Shown: positions 1 through 5,471 of the stretch, in pieces
Layout of the letters: each line of letters starts with the position of its first letter
How positions within the stretch are numbered: position 1 is the stretch's first letter
Source of the DNA: Oscillospiraceae bacterium
GTDB taxonomy: Bacteria; Bacillota; Clostridia; Oscillospirales; Ruminococcaceae
Assembly: GCA_029098085.1 (NCBI GenBank)
Contig: JAQXNQ010000343.1
Coordinates: forward strand, 1-7,004
Direction of reading: 5' to 3'
Length of the DNA: 7,004 nucleotides
The notes under the pieces: generated by a model
Databases searched by the model: none
Told to the model about the DNA's origin: nothing
The model's input: the letters and a program-made list of their open reading frames with translations, nothing else
Translations under genes and position numbers: made by a program

Positions 1-1032
1 GCTCAGAAGACGGAAATCTACACCTCCATTCTGGGCACGCCCAGTGAGGAGTATGTGGATCAGATGGTCAGCGCCTATATGCAGCAGTTCACCACCCGGG
101 ATTCCATGATCGGGCTGGTGGCCAGCACCTATAAATTTGACAAGGAAGCGGCCGAATCCTATCTGGCGGACTACACCGATGAGGAGCTGTACGACCTGCT
201 GGCTCAGCGGATTGGCGAGCTGGTGACCGAAAAATACGCCGAGCAGGCCAGGCTGCAGGTTTCCCAGCTGATGGCTTCCGCTTCGGATCCGAATGACCTG
301 TTCGGAGCGCAGGGCTATATGGCTGCGGCGGCCGCCTTTGATCAGATGATGGCTTCGGTCACCGATGAGGCGGTTCTGGCTTCTTACTACGACGCCTATA
401 TGCCCTCCACCGTGTCCGGCTCCACCCTGCAGGACACGCTGGCCAAAATCGGTTCGGTTAAGGCCGGGATGCCCGCCACCATCAACCTCTATGCCGCGAC
501 CTTTGAAGACAAGCAGGCCATCGATGACCTGATCGCCCGGTATAATGAGGGCGTGGACGAAGAGGATCAGATCACCTACACCGATTATGTGGCGCTGCTG
601 ATGTCCGGCGTGACCACGATGATCGACGCTGTCTCCTATGCGCTGATCGGCTTTGTTTCCATTTCACTGGTGGTCTCCTCCATCATGATCGGCATCATCA
701 CCTATATCTCGGTACTGGAGCGCACCAAGGAGATCGGCATTCTGCGCAGCGTGGGCGCCTCCAGGAAGGATATTTCCCGCGTGTTCAATGCTGAGACGCT
801 GATTGTGGGTCTGGCAGCCGGCCTGATCGGCATCGGCCTGACTGTGCTGCTGGATCTTCCCATCAGCATCATCGCGGAGCGTCTGACCGGCATTCCCCGT
901 CTCGCTGTGCTCCCCACAGCCGGCGGTGTGATTCTGGTGCTGATCAGCGTGCTGCTGACGGTCATTGCCGGCCTGATTCCCTCCAGAATGGCAGCCAAAA
1001 AGGATCCGGTCATTGCGCTGCGCAGCGAGTGA
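1..1032 (+). CDS. ABC transporter permease, FtsX/MacB type (3' part only)
   Basis: The reading frame is open from the first base of the window and ends at TGA 1030-1032. The 343 residues seen are the C-terminal part of a larger protein whose start lies outside the window. Residues 1 to about 205 are hydrophilic, rich in Ala, Asp, Glu and Tyr, and would form an extracytoplasmic domain. A membrane segment follows at about 210-238. Then comes the cytoplasmic motif ERTKEIGILRSVGAS (about 240-254), the hallmark of FtsX-like permease domains, then two more membrane segments (about 266-286 and 308-327) and the typical tail IPSRMAAKKDPVIALRSE. In this family such permeases work with a MacB/LolD-type ATPase, as a separate subunit or fused at the N-terminus, in mechanotransmission or export rather than classical import. 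The partner and substrate cannot be seen here. The gene ends 29 bp before a strong terminator, so it closes its transcription unit. An internal GTG at 55 is not a plausible start, because the frame is open upstream of it. Confidence 0.92.
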   Translation, partial: AQKTEIYTSILGTPSEEYVDQMVSAYMQQFTTRDSMIGLVASTYKFDKEAAESYLADYTDEELYDLLAQRIGELVTEKYAEQARLQVSQLMASASDPNDLFGAQGYMAAAAAFDQMMASVTDEAVLASYYDAYMPSTVSGSTLQDTLAKIGSVKAGMPATINLYAATFEDKQAIDDLIARYNEGVDEEDQITYTDYVALLMSGVTTMIDAVSYALIGFVSISLVVSSIMIGIITYISVLERTKEIGILRSVGASRKDISRVFNAETLIVGLAAGLIGIGLTVLLDLPISIIAERLTGIPRLAVLPTAGGVILVLISVLLTVIAGLIPSRMAAKKDPVIALRSE

Positions 1033-1061
1033 TTCCATTCCGATTCTGACAGACAGTTGTC

Positions 1062-1108
1062 AAAACGCCGCAGACCTCTTTCGTGAAGGGCCTGCGGCGT
1101 TTTGCTGT
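1062..1108 (+). terminator. Intrinsic terminator after the ABC permease gene
   Basis: AAAACGCCGCAG (1062-1073) is perfectly complementary to CTGCGGCGTTTT (1092-1103), giving a 12-bp stem. A short inner CCT/AGG pairing could extend it. The stem ends in TTTT followed by GCTGTTTT, so the T-tract is interrupted but U-rich. It lies 29 bp after the permease stop codon and before the promoter of the next gene. The A-run at the 5' side means it could also act weakly on the other strand. Confidence 0.9.
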
Positions 1109-1130
1109 TTTCCGTCTGAGTGCCGGCTCG

Positions 1131-1148
1131 CCTGACAGGAAGGTCAGG
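1131..1148. repeat. Short inverted repeat upstream of the regulator promoter
   Basis: CCTGAC (1131-1136) and GTCAGG (1143-1148) form a perfect 6-bp inverted repeat with a 6-bp spacer. The 3' arm ends 15 bp before the -35 box of the promoter at 1164-1192. This position would suit an operator for the XRE-type regulator or another factor. However, 6-bp arms can arise by chance in GC-rich DNA, so its role is only inferred. Confidence 0.3.
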
Positions 1149-1163
1149 TTGCGCAGCGGGTCA

Positions 1164-1192
1164 TTGAAAAGCAGAGCCTGCTCCTTTATAAT
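1164..1192 (+). promoter_or_regulatory. Sigma-A promoter of the XRE/TPR regulator gene
   Basis: TTGAAA (1164-1169) and TATAAT (1187-1192) are separated by exactly 17 bp. The -10 is perfect and the -35 matches 5 of 6 consensus bases. Transcription would start near 1199, leaving a leader of about 29 nt that contains the ribosome binding site AAAGGAG (1214-1220), 7 bp before the ATG at 1228. Confidence 0.88.
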
Positions 1193-1227
1193 GAAGACAA
1201 GGGATCCCGAAAGAAAGGAGCGGTTTC

Positions 1228-2274
1228 ATGACCTGCAATATTGGAAAAAAGATCCGGCTTTTACGTCTTTGCCGGAATATGACCCAGGAGCAGCTGGCTG
1301 AAAAACTCTGTGTGACAGCTCAGTCGGTCTCCAAATGGGAAAATGAGGTCACACTGCCGGATATTCAGCTGCTGCCCCAGCTTTCGCTTTTGCTGGGTGT
1401 GACCATTGACGAGCTGTTCTCCATGACCGATGAAGCGCGCCTGCAGCGCATCGAGAAGGCTCTGGATACCATTGACAGCGAGGAAATACTTCCGGGAACG
1501 GAGTTTGAAAGCATGGAAGCCTTTCTGAAGGAGCATCGGGAGGATCCGGCGCTGCGGGGCCGGGTACTGACCGCCGAGGCGGAGCTGTATCTGCAGCAGG
1601 GCCGGGCCTGCCTTGCCCGGGCCGCCTCAGCCGCCCGGGAGGCCATCGAATTTAATCCGGATCAAAAGAGCGGCCACAGCGCCCTTTGCAATGCGGCGGG
1701 CGGCGCTCTGCGGGACTGGTATCTGACGGAACATCAGCAGCTGATTGCCTATTATGAGGATTTTACGGAGAAGCACCCGAATCATGTGATTGCCCTGCAG
1801 AACCTGCTGGACAATCTGATCGCCGATCACCGCACGGAAGAGGCCGAAGCTGCGCTGGTCAAGCTGGAAAAGGCGGAGCGTTTCTGCGGGGTCGACTGGT
1901 ATCGGGGGAAGATCTGTCTGCTGCAGCAGGATCTGCCCGGGGCGGAGGCCTGCTGGCGGGAGATGGTGGAGAAGTATGCCGATGACTGGCTGGCCTGGTC
2001 TTACCGCGGAGATGCCTATGCCGCTTTGGGACGGTACGACGAAGCGGTGGAAAGCTACAGAAAGTCCACCACGCTGCAGCGTCCGCCCCGGTTCACCGAC
2101 AATCATCTCTCCATCGCCCGGATTGCTCTGATCCGGAAGGACTACGCGCAGGCAGCCGAGAGCTATCGGAACATCATGGAGCTCATCCGGACAGACTGGC
2201 ATATTCAGGAGGGAAGTGCGCTTCAGCGTTTTGAACAACTGGCCAAAGAGATGGAGCAGCTGGCCCGGAAATAG
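1228..2274 (+). CDS. XRE-family transcriptional regulator with TPR-like C-terminal domain
   Basis: This 348-residue cytoplasmic protein begins with a classic XRE/Cro helix-turn-helix (about residues 5-62). It shows the MTQEQLAEKLCVTAQSVSKWE core and the following LPDIQLLPQLSLLLGVTIDELF, which is typical of Firmicutes XRE regulators. The rest is alpha-helical and repeat-like. The best TPR unit is at about 256-285 (WSYRGDAYAALGRYDEAVESYRKS). A second lies at about 294-325 and weaker ones at about 112-145 and 195-245. HTH-TPR proteins often sense a peptide or a protein partner through the TPR part, but no ligand or target can be read from this sequence, and no small peptide gene is seen next to it. 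The start is chosen because AAAGGAG lies 7 bp upstream and a near-consensus promoter ends 35 bp upstream. The gene is monocistronic, flanked by terminators on both sides. Autoregulation is possible but not shown. Confidence 0.92.
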   Translation: MTCNIGKKIRLLRLCRNMTQEQLAEKLCVTAQSVSKWENEVTLPDIQLLPQLSLLLGVTIDELFSMTDEARLQRIEKALDTIDSEEILPGTEFESMEAFLKEHREDPALRGRVLTAEAELYLQQGRACLARAASAAREAIEFNPDQKSGHSALCNAAGGALRDWYLTEHQQLIAYYEDFTEKHPNHVIALQNLLDNLIADHRTEEAEAALVKLEKAERFCGVDWYRGKICLLQQDLPGAEACWREMVEKYADDWLAWSYRGDAYAALGRYDEAVESYRKSTTLQRPPRFTDNHLSIARIALIRKDYAQAAESYRNIMELIRTDWHIQEGSALQRFEQLAKEMEQLARK

Positions 2275-2288
2275 GTCTGCCATACAGC

Positions 2289-2327
2289 AAACACCGCCGG
2301 GAACCGTTTGGGCTTCCGGCGGTGTTT
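2289..2327. terminator. Bidirectional terminator between convergent regulator and MATE genes
   Basis: AAACACCGCCGG (2289-2300) pairs perfectly with CCGGCGGTGTTT (2316-2327) around a 15-nt loop. The hairpin lies 14 bp after the regulator stop (2274) and 4 bp from the MATE stop codon (2332), so it can serve both convergent genes. The T-tract is only TTT on each strand, so it may be a moderate terminator. Confidence 0.78.
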
Positions 2328-2331
2328 ACGT

Positions 2332-3663
2332 TCAGGGAATATCGGCGCTTCCGGCTGCGTAAAGCCTGCAGGCCAGGATCAGCGCAGTCAGTGCGGTCAG
2401 TGCTTCCGCCACGGGAATGGAGAGCCATACCGCCGTTTCGCCAAGCAGCGATGCCAGCAGCGCCAGCGGCACGGTTAGCATTCCGCCCCGCAGCAGGGAC
2501 ACGGTCATGGCGGCGCCGGGATGACCGGCAGAGCTGAAGAAGGTGCCTAGCAGAATGCCGCATCCGGCGGAAAAGAAACCGAAGAAATAGATGCGCAGTC
2601 CCTTCGCCGCCTGCAGCGTCAGCGTGGCGCTTCCCTCCTGATTGAAAAGTCCGGCTAACGGAATGCCCCACAGCAGCATGACAATCCACATGATCGCTGA
2701 AAGTCCGAGAGAGACGGCAATTCCCAGCCGAAGGGTTTTGCGGCTGGCGGCTGTGTCACCGGCGCCATATTGACGGCCAAACAGCGGCTGGACGCCCTGC
2801 GAAATGCCGGTGAAGACGGAGGAAGCCACCAGCGCCAGATTGGCCACGATGCCGTAGGCAGCAACCGCATTGTTTCCGCCCAGCCTGAGAAAAATCAGGT
2901 TGAACAGGACGATGACCACGCCGGAGGACAGCTCGGTGATGAGCCCCCCGCCGCCCAGAGCGCAGAGCCCTCCCAGACTGGACAGGGGCCCCCGGGGAAG
3001 GCCCGGACGGAAGGACGCCTTCCCCTGCCGGAACCAGCTGCTGCAGACGGCCGTGCTCAGCAGTGGCGCCATACAGGTGGCCAGCACCGCGCCGAACATG
3101 CCCAGCCGAAGCGGAAAGAGAAAAACCCAGTCCAGCAGGATGTTGGAGAAGCTGCCGGTGAGGGAGGCCGCCATGGCCAGACCCGGCCCGCCGTCCGCCC
3201 GGACAAAGAAGAGCAGCGCCTGGTTGAGCAAAAAGGCCGGGGAAAAGAGCAGAAGCGTCTTCAGATAGATGCCGGTGTTGCCCAGCGTCACCTCATCCGC
3301 TCCCAGCAGCAGACTGAGCGGGCGGGAAAAAAGCAGCCCCGTCATCACCAGCGGAAGGGCCAACAGCAGGACGAGCAGCAGCGTCTGCCCGAAAAGCCGG
3401 CTTCCCTCTCCGGTTTTCCCGGCGCCCTTTGCCATGGCAAAGCGGGTGGAGCCGCCCATTCCGGCCATGATGCCGCAGCCGCTGATCAGGCTGTAAACCG
3501 GAATGGCCAGGTTCAGGGCCGTCAGGCCGTCGGGACCCAGCGCCAGTGAGATGAAAAAGGTGTCTGCCAGAATATACAAAGACAGGCCGAGCATGCTCAG
3601 CACCGAACGGGACACATACTGGAAAAAGGGTCCGGAGATTTCAGGGGCTTTGTTTGAGCGCAT
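2332..3663 (-). CDS. MATE family efflux transporter
   Basis: This 443-residue integral membrane protein has about twelve hydrophobic segments in two related halves, the usual MATE size and architecture. Family-type motifs are visible. Near the N-terminus is EISGPFFQYVSRSVLSMLGLSLYILADTFFIS, shown here in words: a helix followed by the ADTFFIS element at about 33-39. MGGSTRFAMAKGAG lies at about 69-82, and the matching second-half element GISQGVQPLFGRQYGAG at about 286-302, preceded by NNAVAAYGIVANL (264-276). MATE pumps export cationic drugs, dyes or metabolites using H+ or Na+ gradients; the substrate here is unknown. The ATG at 3663 is chosen over an in-frame TTG 18 bp upstream because AAGGAGG (3669-3675) lies 5 bp before it, and that ribosome binding site would fall inside the longer form. 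There is no room for a promoter between this site and the terminator hairpin immediately upstream, so every MATE transcript must cross that hairpin. Confidence 0.93.
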   Translation of the reverse strand: MRSNKAPEISGPFFQYVSRSVLSMLGLSLYILADTFFISLALGPDGLTALNLAIPVYSLISGCGIMAGMGGSTRFAMAKGAGKTGEGSRLFGQTLLLVLLLALPLVMTGLLFSRPLSLLLGADEVTLGNTGIYLKTLLLFSPAFLLNQALLFFVRADGGPGLAMAASLTGSFSNILLDWVFLFPLRLGMFGAVLATCMAPLLSTAVCSSWFRQGKASFRPGLPRGPLSSLGGLCALGGGGLITELSSGVVIVLFNLIFLRLGGNNAVAAYGIVANLALVASSVFTGISQGVQPLFGRQYGAGDTAASRKTLRLGIAVSLGLSAIMWIVMLLWGIPLAGLFNQEGSATLTLQAAKGLRIYFFGFFSAGCGILLGTFFSSAGHPGAAMTVSLLRGGMLTVPLALLASLLGETAVWLSIPVAEALTALTALILACRLYAAGSADIP

Positions 3664-3668
3664 AGGGC

Positions 3669-3675
3669 CTCCTTT
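3669..3675 (-). promoter_or_regulatory. Ribosome binding site that fixes the MATE start
   Basis: On the minus strand AAGGAGG lies 5 bp before the ATG at 3663. It begins only 4 bp after the T-run of the upstream terminator hairpin (3680-3685), so transcription control and translation initiation elements are packed together. Confidence 0.85.
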
Positions 3676-3679
3676 CCGC

Positions 3680-3740
3680 AAAAAAGCACCGGCGGATCCA
3701 TACCTTCTAAGGCCTGATGGTATGGATGGCCGGTGCTTTT
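3680..3740 (-). terminator. Long intrinsic terminator after the isomerase gene, directly upstream of MATE
   Basis: AAAAGCACCGGC (3682-3693) pairs with GCCGGTGCTTTT (3729-3740) as a perfect 12-bp outer stem. ATCCATACC (3696-3704) pairs with GGTATGGAT (3719-3727) as a 9-bp inner stem after a small internal loop. Read on the minus strand, the hairpin is followed by six T's (3685-3680), which is a textbook intrinsic terminator. It can end transcripts of the isomerase gene. Because it is inside the only possible leader of the MATE gene, it may also act as an attenuator. Confidence 0.9.
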
Positions 3741-3746
3741 CAGCAC
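3733..3746 (-). promoter_or_regulatory. Candidate antiterminator hairpin in the MATE leader
   Basis: On the minus strand GTGCT (3746-3742), the loop GAAA (3741-3738) and AGCAC (3737-3733) can form a 5-bp stem capped by a GNRA tetraloop. Its 3' arm is the same AGCAC that starts the terminator stem, so the two structures exclude each other at that point. The stem is short, and a competing role is an inference. Confidence 0.3.
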
Positions 3747-3747
3747 T

Positions 3748-3767
3748 TCCCCACCCGGCGGCGGGGA
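3748..3767 (-). other. Compact GC-rich hairpin between the isomerase gene and the terminator
   Basis: On the minus strand TCCCCGCC and GGTGGGGA form an 8-bp stem (one G-T pair) with the tetraloop GCCG. It starts 17 bp after the isomerase stop codon and precedes the terminator by about 8 bp. It has no T-tract of its own. It could protect the isomerase mRNA 3' end or be part of the MATE leader fold. Confidence 0.5.
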
Positions 3768-3784
3768 GATATTCTGTTTACGGC

Positions 3785-4510
3785 TCAGTCTTCCAGCGTC
3801 TTCAGATACTCAAAGCAGCCGGCGGCTTCCTCGATGCCGGAGGGACGGAGCCCTTCGCTTTCGACGATCATGGCCAGTCCCAGCTTGAGAGCGAGACGGC
3901 GAACCTTTGCCACGGGAGCGGAGCCCTTGCCCAGCCAGCGGCCCTCGTGTCCGCCTGCGCCGTCCTTCAGATGGATCAGTCTGACGCGATCCTTCAGCCG
4001 CTTGACCAGCTGCACCGGATCCTGTCCGGCGGCGAAAGCCCAGTAGGTGTCGATCTCAAACAGCAGATTGGTGCGGCGAACCAGCTCGTTGTGGATCAGC
4101 AGGCCGTCCTTGTTGGGGAAAAACTCGTGGCTGTGGTTGTGATACATCAGCGTGATGCCTTCCGCCGCCAGACGGGGCTGCAGCTCGTTGACCTGATCGA
4201 TGAAAGTGTCCAGCTTTTCCCGGGTGGAAAGGTCGTGGCCGGGGATGATCAGGTTGTAGCACTCGATGGCCTTGTGGTAGGCGACGGTGCCGTCAAAATC
4301 ATCCAGCAGCGGCTGCAGGCCGGTATGGGTTCCGATGGGGCAGAGATGATATTTTTCCAGCCAGCTGTGCACCTCTTCGGCGGGATGACCGAAGAATCCG
4401 GCGAATTCCACGGCCTTATAGCCGATCTCGGAAACGGCGCGCAGGGCGCCCTCCAGATCCTTATCCGTGACGTCCCGCAGGCTGTACAGCTGTAATCCGT
4501 ATTCTGTCAT
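3785..4510 (-). CDS. Sugar phosphate isomerase/epimerase-like TIM-barrel protein
   Basis: This 241-residue cytoplasmic protein belongs to the xylose isomerase-like TIM-barrel superfamily (AP endonuclease 2-like fold; IolE/YcjR-type relatives). Characteristic stretches appear in order: LQLYSLRD (7-12), YKAVEFAGFFG (31-41, Glu35), YHNHSHEF (123-130), FEIDTYWA (151-158), LIHLKDG (178-184) and VESEG (216-220). Glu152/Asp154, His126 or His124, His180 and Glu217 are candidates for the divalent metal and proton-transfer site. Members interconvert keto or aldo sugars or inositol derivatives; the substrate here is not predictable. Length is slightly shorter than the usual 260-290 residues but all strand motifs are present. 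The ATG at 4510 is chosen because AAAAGGAG (4519-4526) lies 8 bp upstream. A longer frame to 4588 would run across the operator and promoter and is rejected. Promoter 4580-4608 and operator 4561-4575 suggest sugar-responsive control. Confidence 0.88.
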   Translation of the reverse strand: MTEYGLQLYSLRDVTDKDLEGALRAVSEIGYKAVEFAGFFGHPAEEVHSWLEKYHLCPIGTHTGLQPLLDDFDGTVAYHKAIECYNLIIPGHDLSTREKLDTFIDQVNELQPRLAAEGITLMYHNHSHEFFPNKDGLLIHNELVRRTNLLFEIDTYWAFAAGQDPVQLVKRLKDRVRLIHLKDGAGGHEGRWLGKGSAPVAKVRRLALKLGLAMIVESEGLRPSGIEEAAGCFEYLKTLED

Positions 4511-4560
4511 GATGCAGACTCCTTTTTCTTCGGCATCAGGCGGCCGAAATAACACAAGAA

Positions 4561-4575
4561 TGTAATCGTTTTCGA
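4561..4575 (-). promoter_or_regulatory. cre/LacI-type operator in the isomerase promoter
   Basis: On the minus strand the 15-mer TCGAAAACGATTACA matches the catabolite-responsive element consensus WTGNAANCGNWNNCW at every defined position except the second. It is a near-palindrome around the central CG, the form typical of LacI/GalR-family operators including CcpA. It begins 4 bp after the -10 box, so it covers the expected transcription start, a position that normally gives repression. Which regulator binds (CcpA or a local LacI-type protein) is not visible, since none is encoded in this window. Confidence 0.6.
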
Positions 4576-4579
4576 CCTC

Positions 4580-4608
4580 AGTATACACAGATTTGTCCTG
4601 GGATGCAA
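4580..4608 (-). promoter_or_regulatory. Promoter of the isomerase gene
   Basis: On the minus strand TTGCAT (4608-4603) and TATACT (4585-4580) are separated by 17 bp. The -10 matches 5 of 6 and the -35 matches 4 of 6 consensus bases. Transcription would start near 4573, inside the operator-like site, and give a leader of about 60 nt before ATG 4510. Confidence 0.75.
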
Positions 4609-4658
4609 TAGGCAGATATCATAAAGTTTCCTGCGCCCTGTTGTCCAATTGCACGAAC

Positions 4659-4704
4659 GTCAGGCAAACCGGCCCGCCTTTGGCGAACCGGCTTGCAGAC
4701 TGAC
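4659..4704 (-). other. Long imperfect hairpin downstream of thiW
   Basis: On the minus strand GTCAG, GCAAGCCGG and CGCC pair in order with CTGAC, CCGGTTTGC and GGCG around an AAA loop, with small internal loops. It starts 12 bp after the thiW stop codon, the place expected for a terminator. No T-tract follows, so it is more likely an mRNA 3'-end stabiliser, a processed end or a weak terminator. The stretch from here to the isomerase promoter (4609-4658) shows no gene. Confidence 0.55.
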
Positions 4705-4715
4705 AGAGCGGAGGA

Positions 4716-5231
4716 TCAGGAAGCGGCGCGGCTGGTCTGCAGAACCCGGTCCATGACGCCGGTCTTCTTGAGGGCAGTGACCAGAAAGATGGCGATGAGG
4801 GTTCCGCCGGCGCTGCTGACAAAGAAGGGCAGCACATAGGTGAACAGTGCAGCCTCTTTGCCCAGCACCATCACGGCGACAGGATAAGCCAGCATACCGC
4901 CCAGCAGACCGGTGCCCACCAGCTCGCCCGCAAAGGCCAACGGCAGCTTTTTGCCGCAGTACCGGTACACGAGACCGCAGAGCAGGGCGCCGCACATGCT
5001 GCCGGGGAAGGCCAGCAGGGTGCCGGTGCCGGTGAGAACCCGGATCAGACTGGTGCAGAAGGCCATGCCCACGCTGTACCAGGGACCCAGAAAGACGCCG
5101 GCCAGGATGTTGACCAGATGCTGAACGGGGAAGCATTTGCTGGCGCCCACCGGAATGGACAGAGGGGCGCAGGCTACGCAGACGGCCACCAGGACGGCGG
5201 CAAGGGTCAGTTTTCTCAGGTTGGTGTTCAT
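4716..5231 (-). CDS. thiW: ECF transporter S component, ThiW family (thiamine precursor uptake)
   Basis: This 171-residue hydrophobic protein has five to six membrane segments, the normal size for the small substrate-binding subunit of an energy-coupling factor transporter. ThiW-like features include the N-terminal LRKLTLAAVLVA, then IPVGASKCFPVQHLVNILAGVFLGPWYSVG (in pieces at about 26-55) and SLIRVLTGTGTLLAFPGSMCGALL (61-84), stretches strongly conserved in this family. ThiW is assigned to uptake of the thiazole moiety of thiamine. The call is reinforced independently by the TPP riboswitch upstream, as expected for thiamine-related genes. It needs an ECF module (two ATPases and EcfT), which is not in this window, so it presumably shares a general module encoded elsewhere. 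GAAAGGAG (5241-5248) lies 9 bp before ATG 5231. No thi biosynthesis gene follows on the transcript. Confidence 0.92.
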   Translation of the reverse strand: MNTNLRKLTLAAVLVAVCVACAPLSIPVGASKCFPVQHLVNILAGVFLGPWYSVGMAFCTSLIRVLTGTGTLLAFPGSMCGALLCGLVYRYCGKKLPLAFAGELVGTGLLGGMLAYPVAVMVLGKEAALFTYVLPFFVSSAGGTLIAIFLVTALKKTGVMDRVLQTSRAAS

Positions 5232-5261
5232 GACAGGTCGCTCCTTTCAAAATGAAAACGG

Positions 5262-5296
5262 AAAATGAAAAGGGATACGCCTGTGGGGCGTATCCC
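5262..5296 (-). terminator. Riboswitch-controlled intrinsic terminator upstream of thiW
   Basis: GGGATACGCC (5296-5287 on the minus strand) pairs with GGCGTATCCC (5281-5272), a perfect 10-bp stem with a 5-nt loop. TTTTCATTTTCC follows. It lies 46 bp downstream of the TPP aptamer and ends about 30 bp before the thiW ribosome binding site. This is the standard arrangement for a transcription-terminating TPP riboswitch: bound TPP should favour the terminator. I did not find an obvious antiterminator partner within the primary leader. Confidence 0.88.
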
Positions 5297-5342
5297 AGAA
5301 AGATCGCGGACAGCATGCATGAAAGCGACTTTGATGAAATTC

Positions 5343-5427
5343 TCCCTACGTTGGCATTATCCAAATCAGGTTTCGGGTCGAAGCGGCGCTGCGCTTCCTC
5401 TCAGCCTCCGTGCGGAAGCTCCCCAGT
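5343..5427 (-). ncRNA. TPP riboswitch (THI element) aptamer
   Basis: All signature parts of the thi-box aptamer are present in order on the minus strand: GGGGAGC (5424-5418), a P3 hairpin TTCCGCACGGAGG (5417-5405), CTGAGAGG (5404-5397), then GACCC (near 5376), and the highly conserved ACCTGATTTGGATAATGCCA followed by ACGTAGGGA, ending at 5343. The CUGAGA and the UGGAUAAUGCCA segments bind the pyrimidine and pyrophosphate ends of TPP in known structures. With the promoter at 5433-5461 and the terminator at 5262-5296 it forms a complete cis-regulatory cassette that should turn thiW off when TPP is plentiful. Confidence 0.96.
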
Positions 5428-5432
5428 GGGAT

Positions 5433-5461
5433 ATTATATACCATCGTGCGGGATTTGTAAA
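5433..5461 (-). promoter_or_regulatory. Promoter of the riboswitch-thiW transcript
   Basis: On the minus strand TTTACA (5461-5456) and TATAAT (5438-5433) are separated by 17 bp, a near-consensus sigma-A promoter. The start point would be near 5426, right at the 5' edge of the aptamer. The -35 lies only 10 bp after the trxB stop codon, with no terminator in between. Confidence 0.88.
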
Positions 5462-5471
5462 GATAAAATTT

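Noticed and set aside
1083..1301. Plus-strand open frame of 72 codons
   Set aside because: It begins in the loop of the terminator, runs over the promoter and into the regulator gene in another frame, has a non-ATG start and shows no ribosome binding site.
2770..3549. Plus-strand open frame of 259 codons opposite the MATE gene
   Set aside because: It is antisense to a clear MATE gene. Its product is rich in Gln, Arg, Gly and Pro with no domain-like pattern, typical of a shadow frame in GC-rich DNA.
3664..3784. Known riboswitch class (for example guanidine) in the MATE leader
   Set aside because: I looked for known conserved cores by eye and recognised none. The region is described only as a possible attenuator.
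3503..4495. Plus-strand open frame of 330 codons spanning the MATE 5' end, the terminator and the isomerase gene
   Set aside because: It crosses two real genes on the other strand and a terminator hairpin, so it is a shadow.
4511..4588. Longer N-terminus for the isomerase gene
   Set aside because: It would include the promoter -10, operator and ribosome binding site as coding sequence. The ATG at 4510 has a good ribosome binding site and the usual family N-terminus.
4660..5364. Minus-strand open frame of 234 codons overlapping thiW in another frame
   Set aside because: It begins inside the TPP aptamer and passes through the terminator. Its product is not membrane-like, while the thiW frame is clearly coding.
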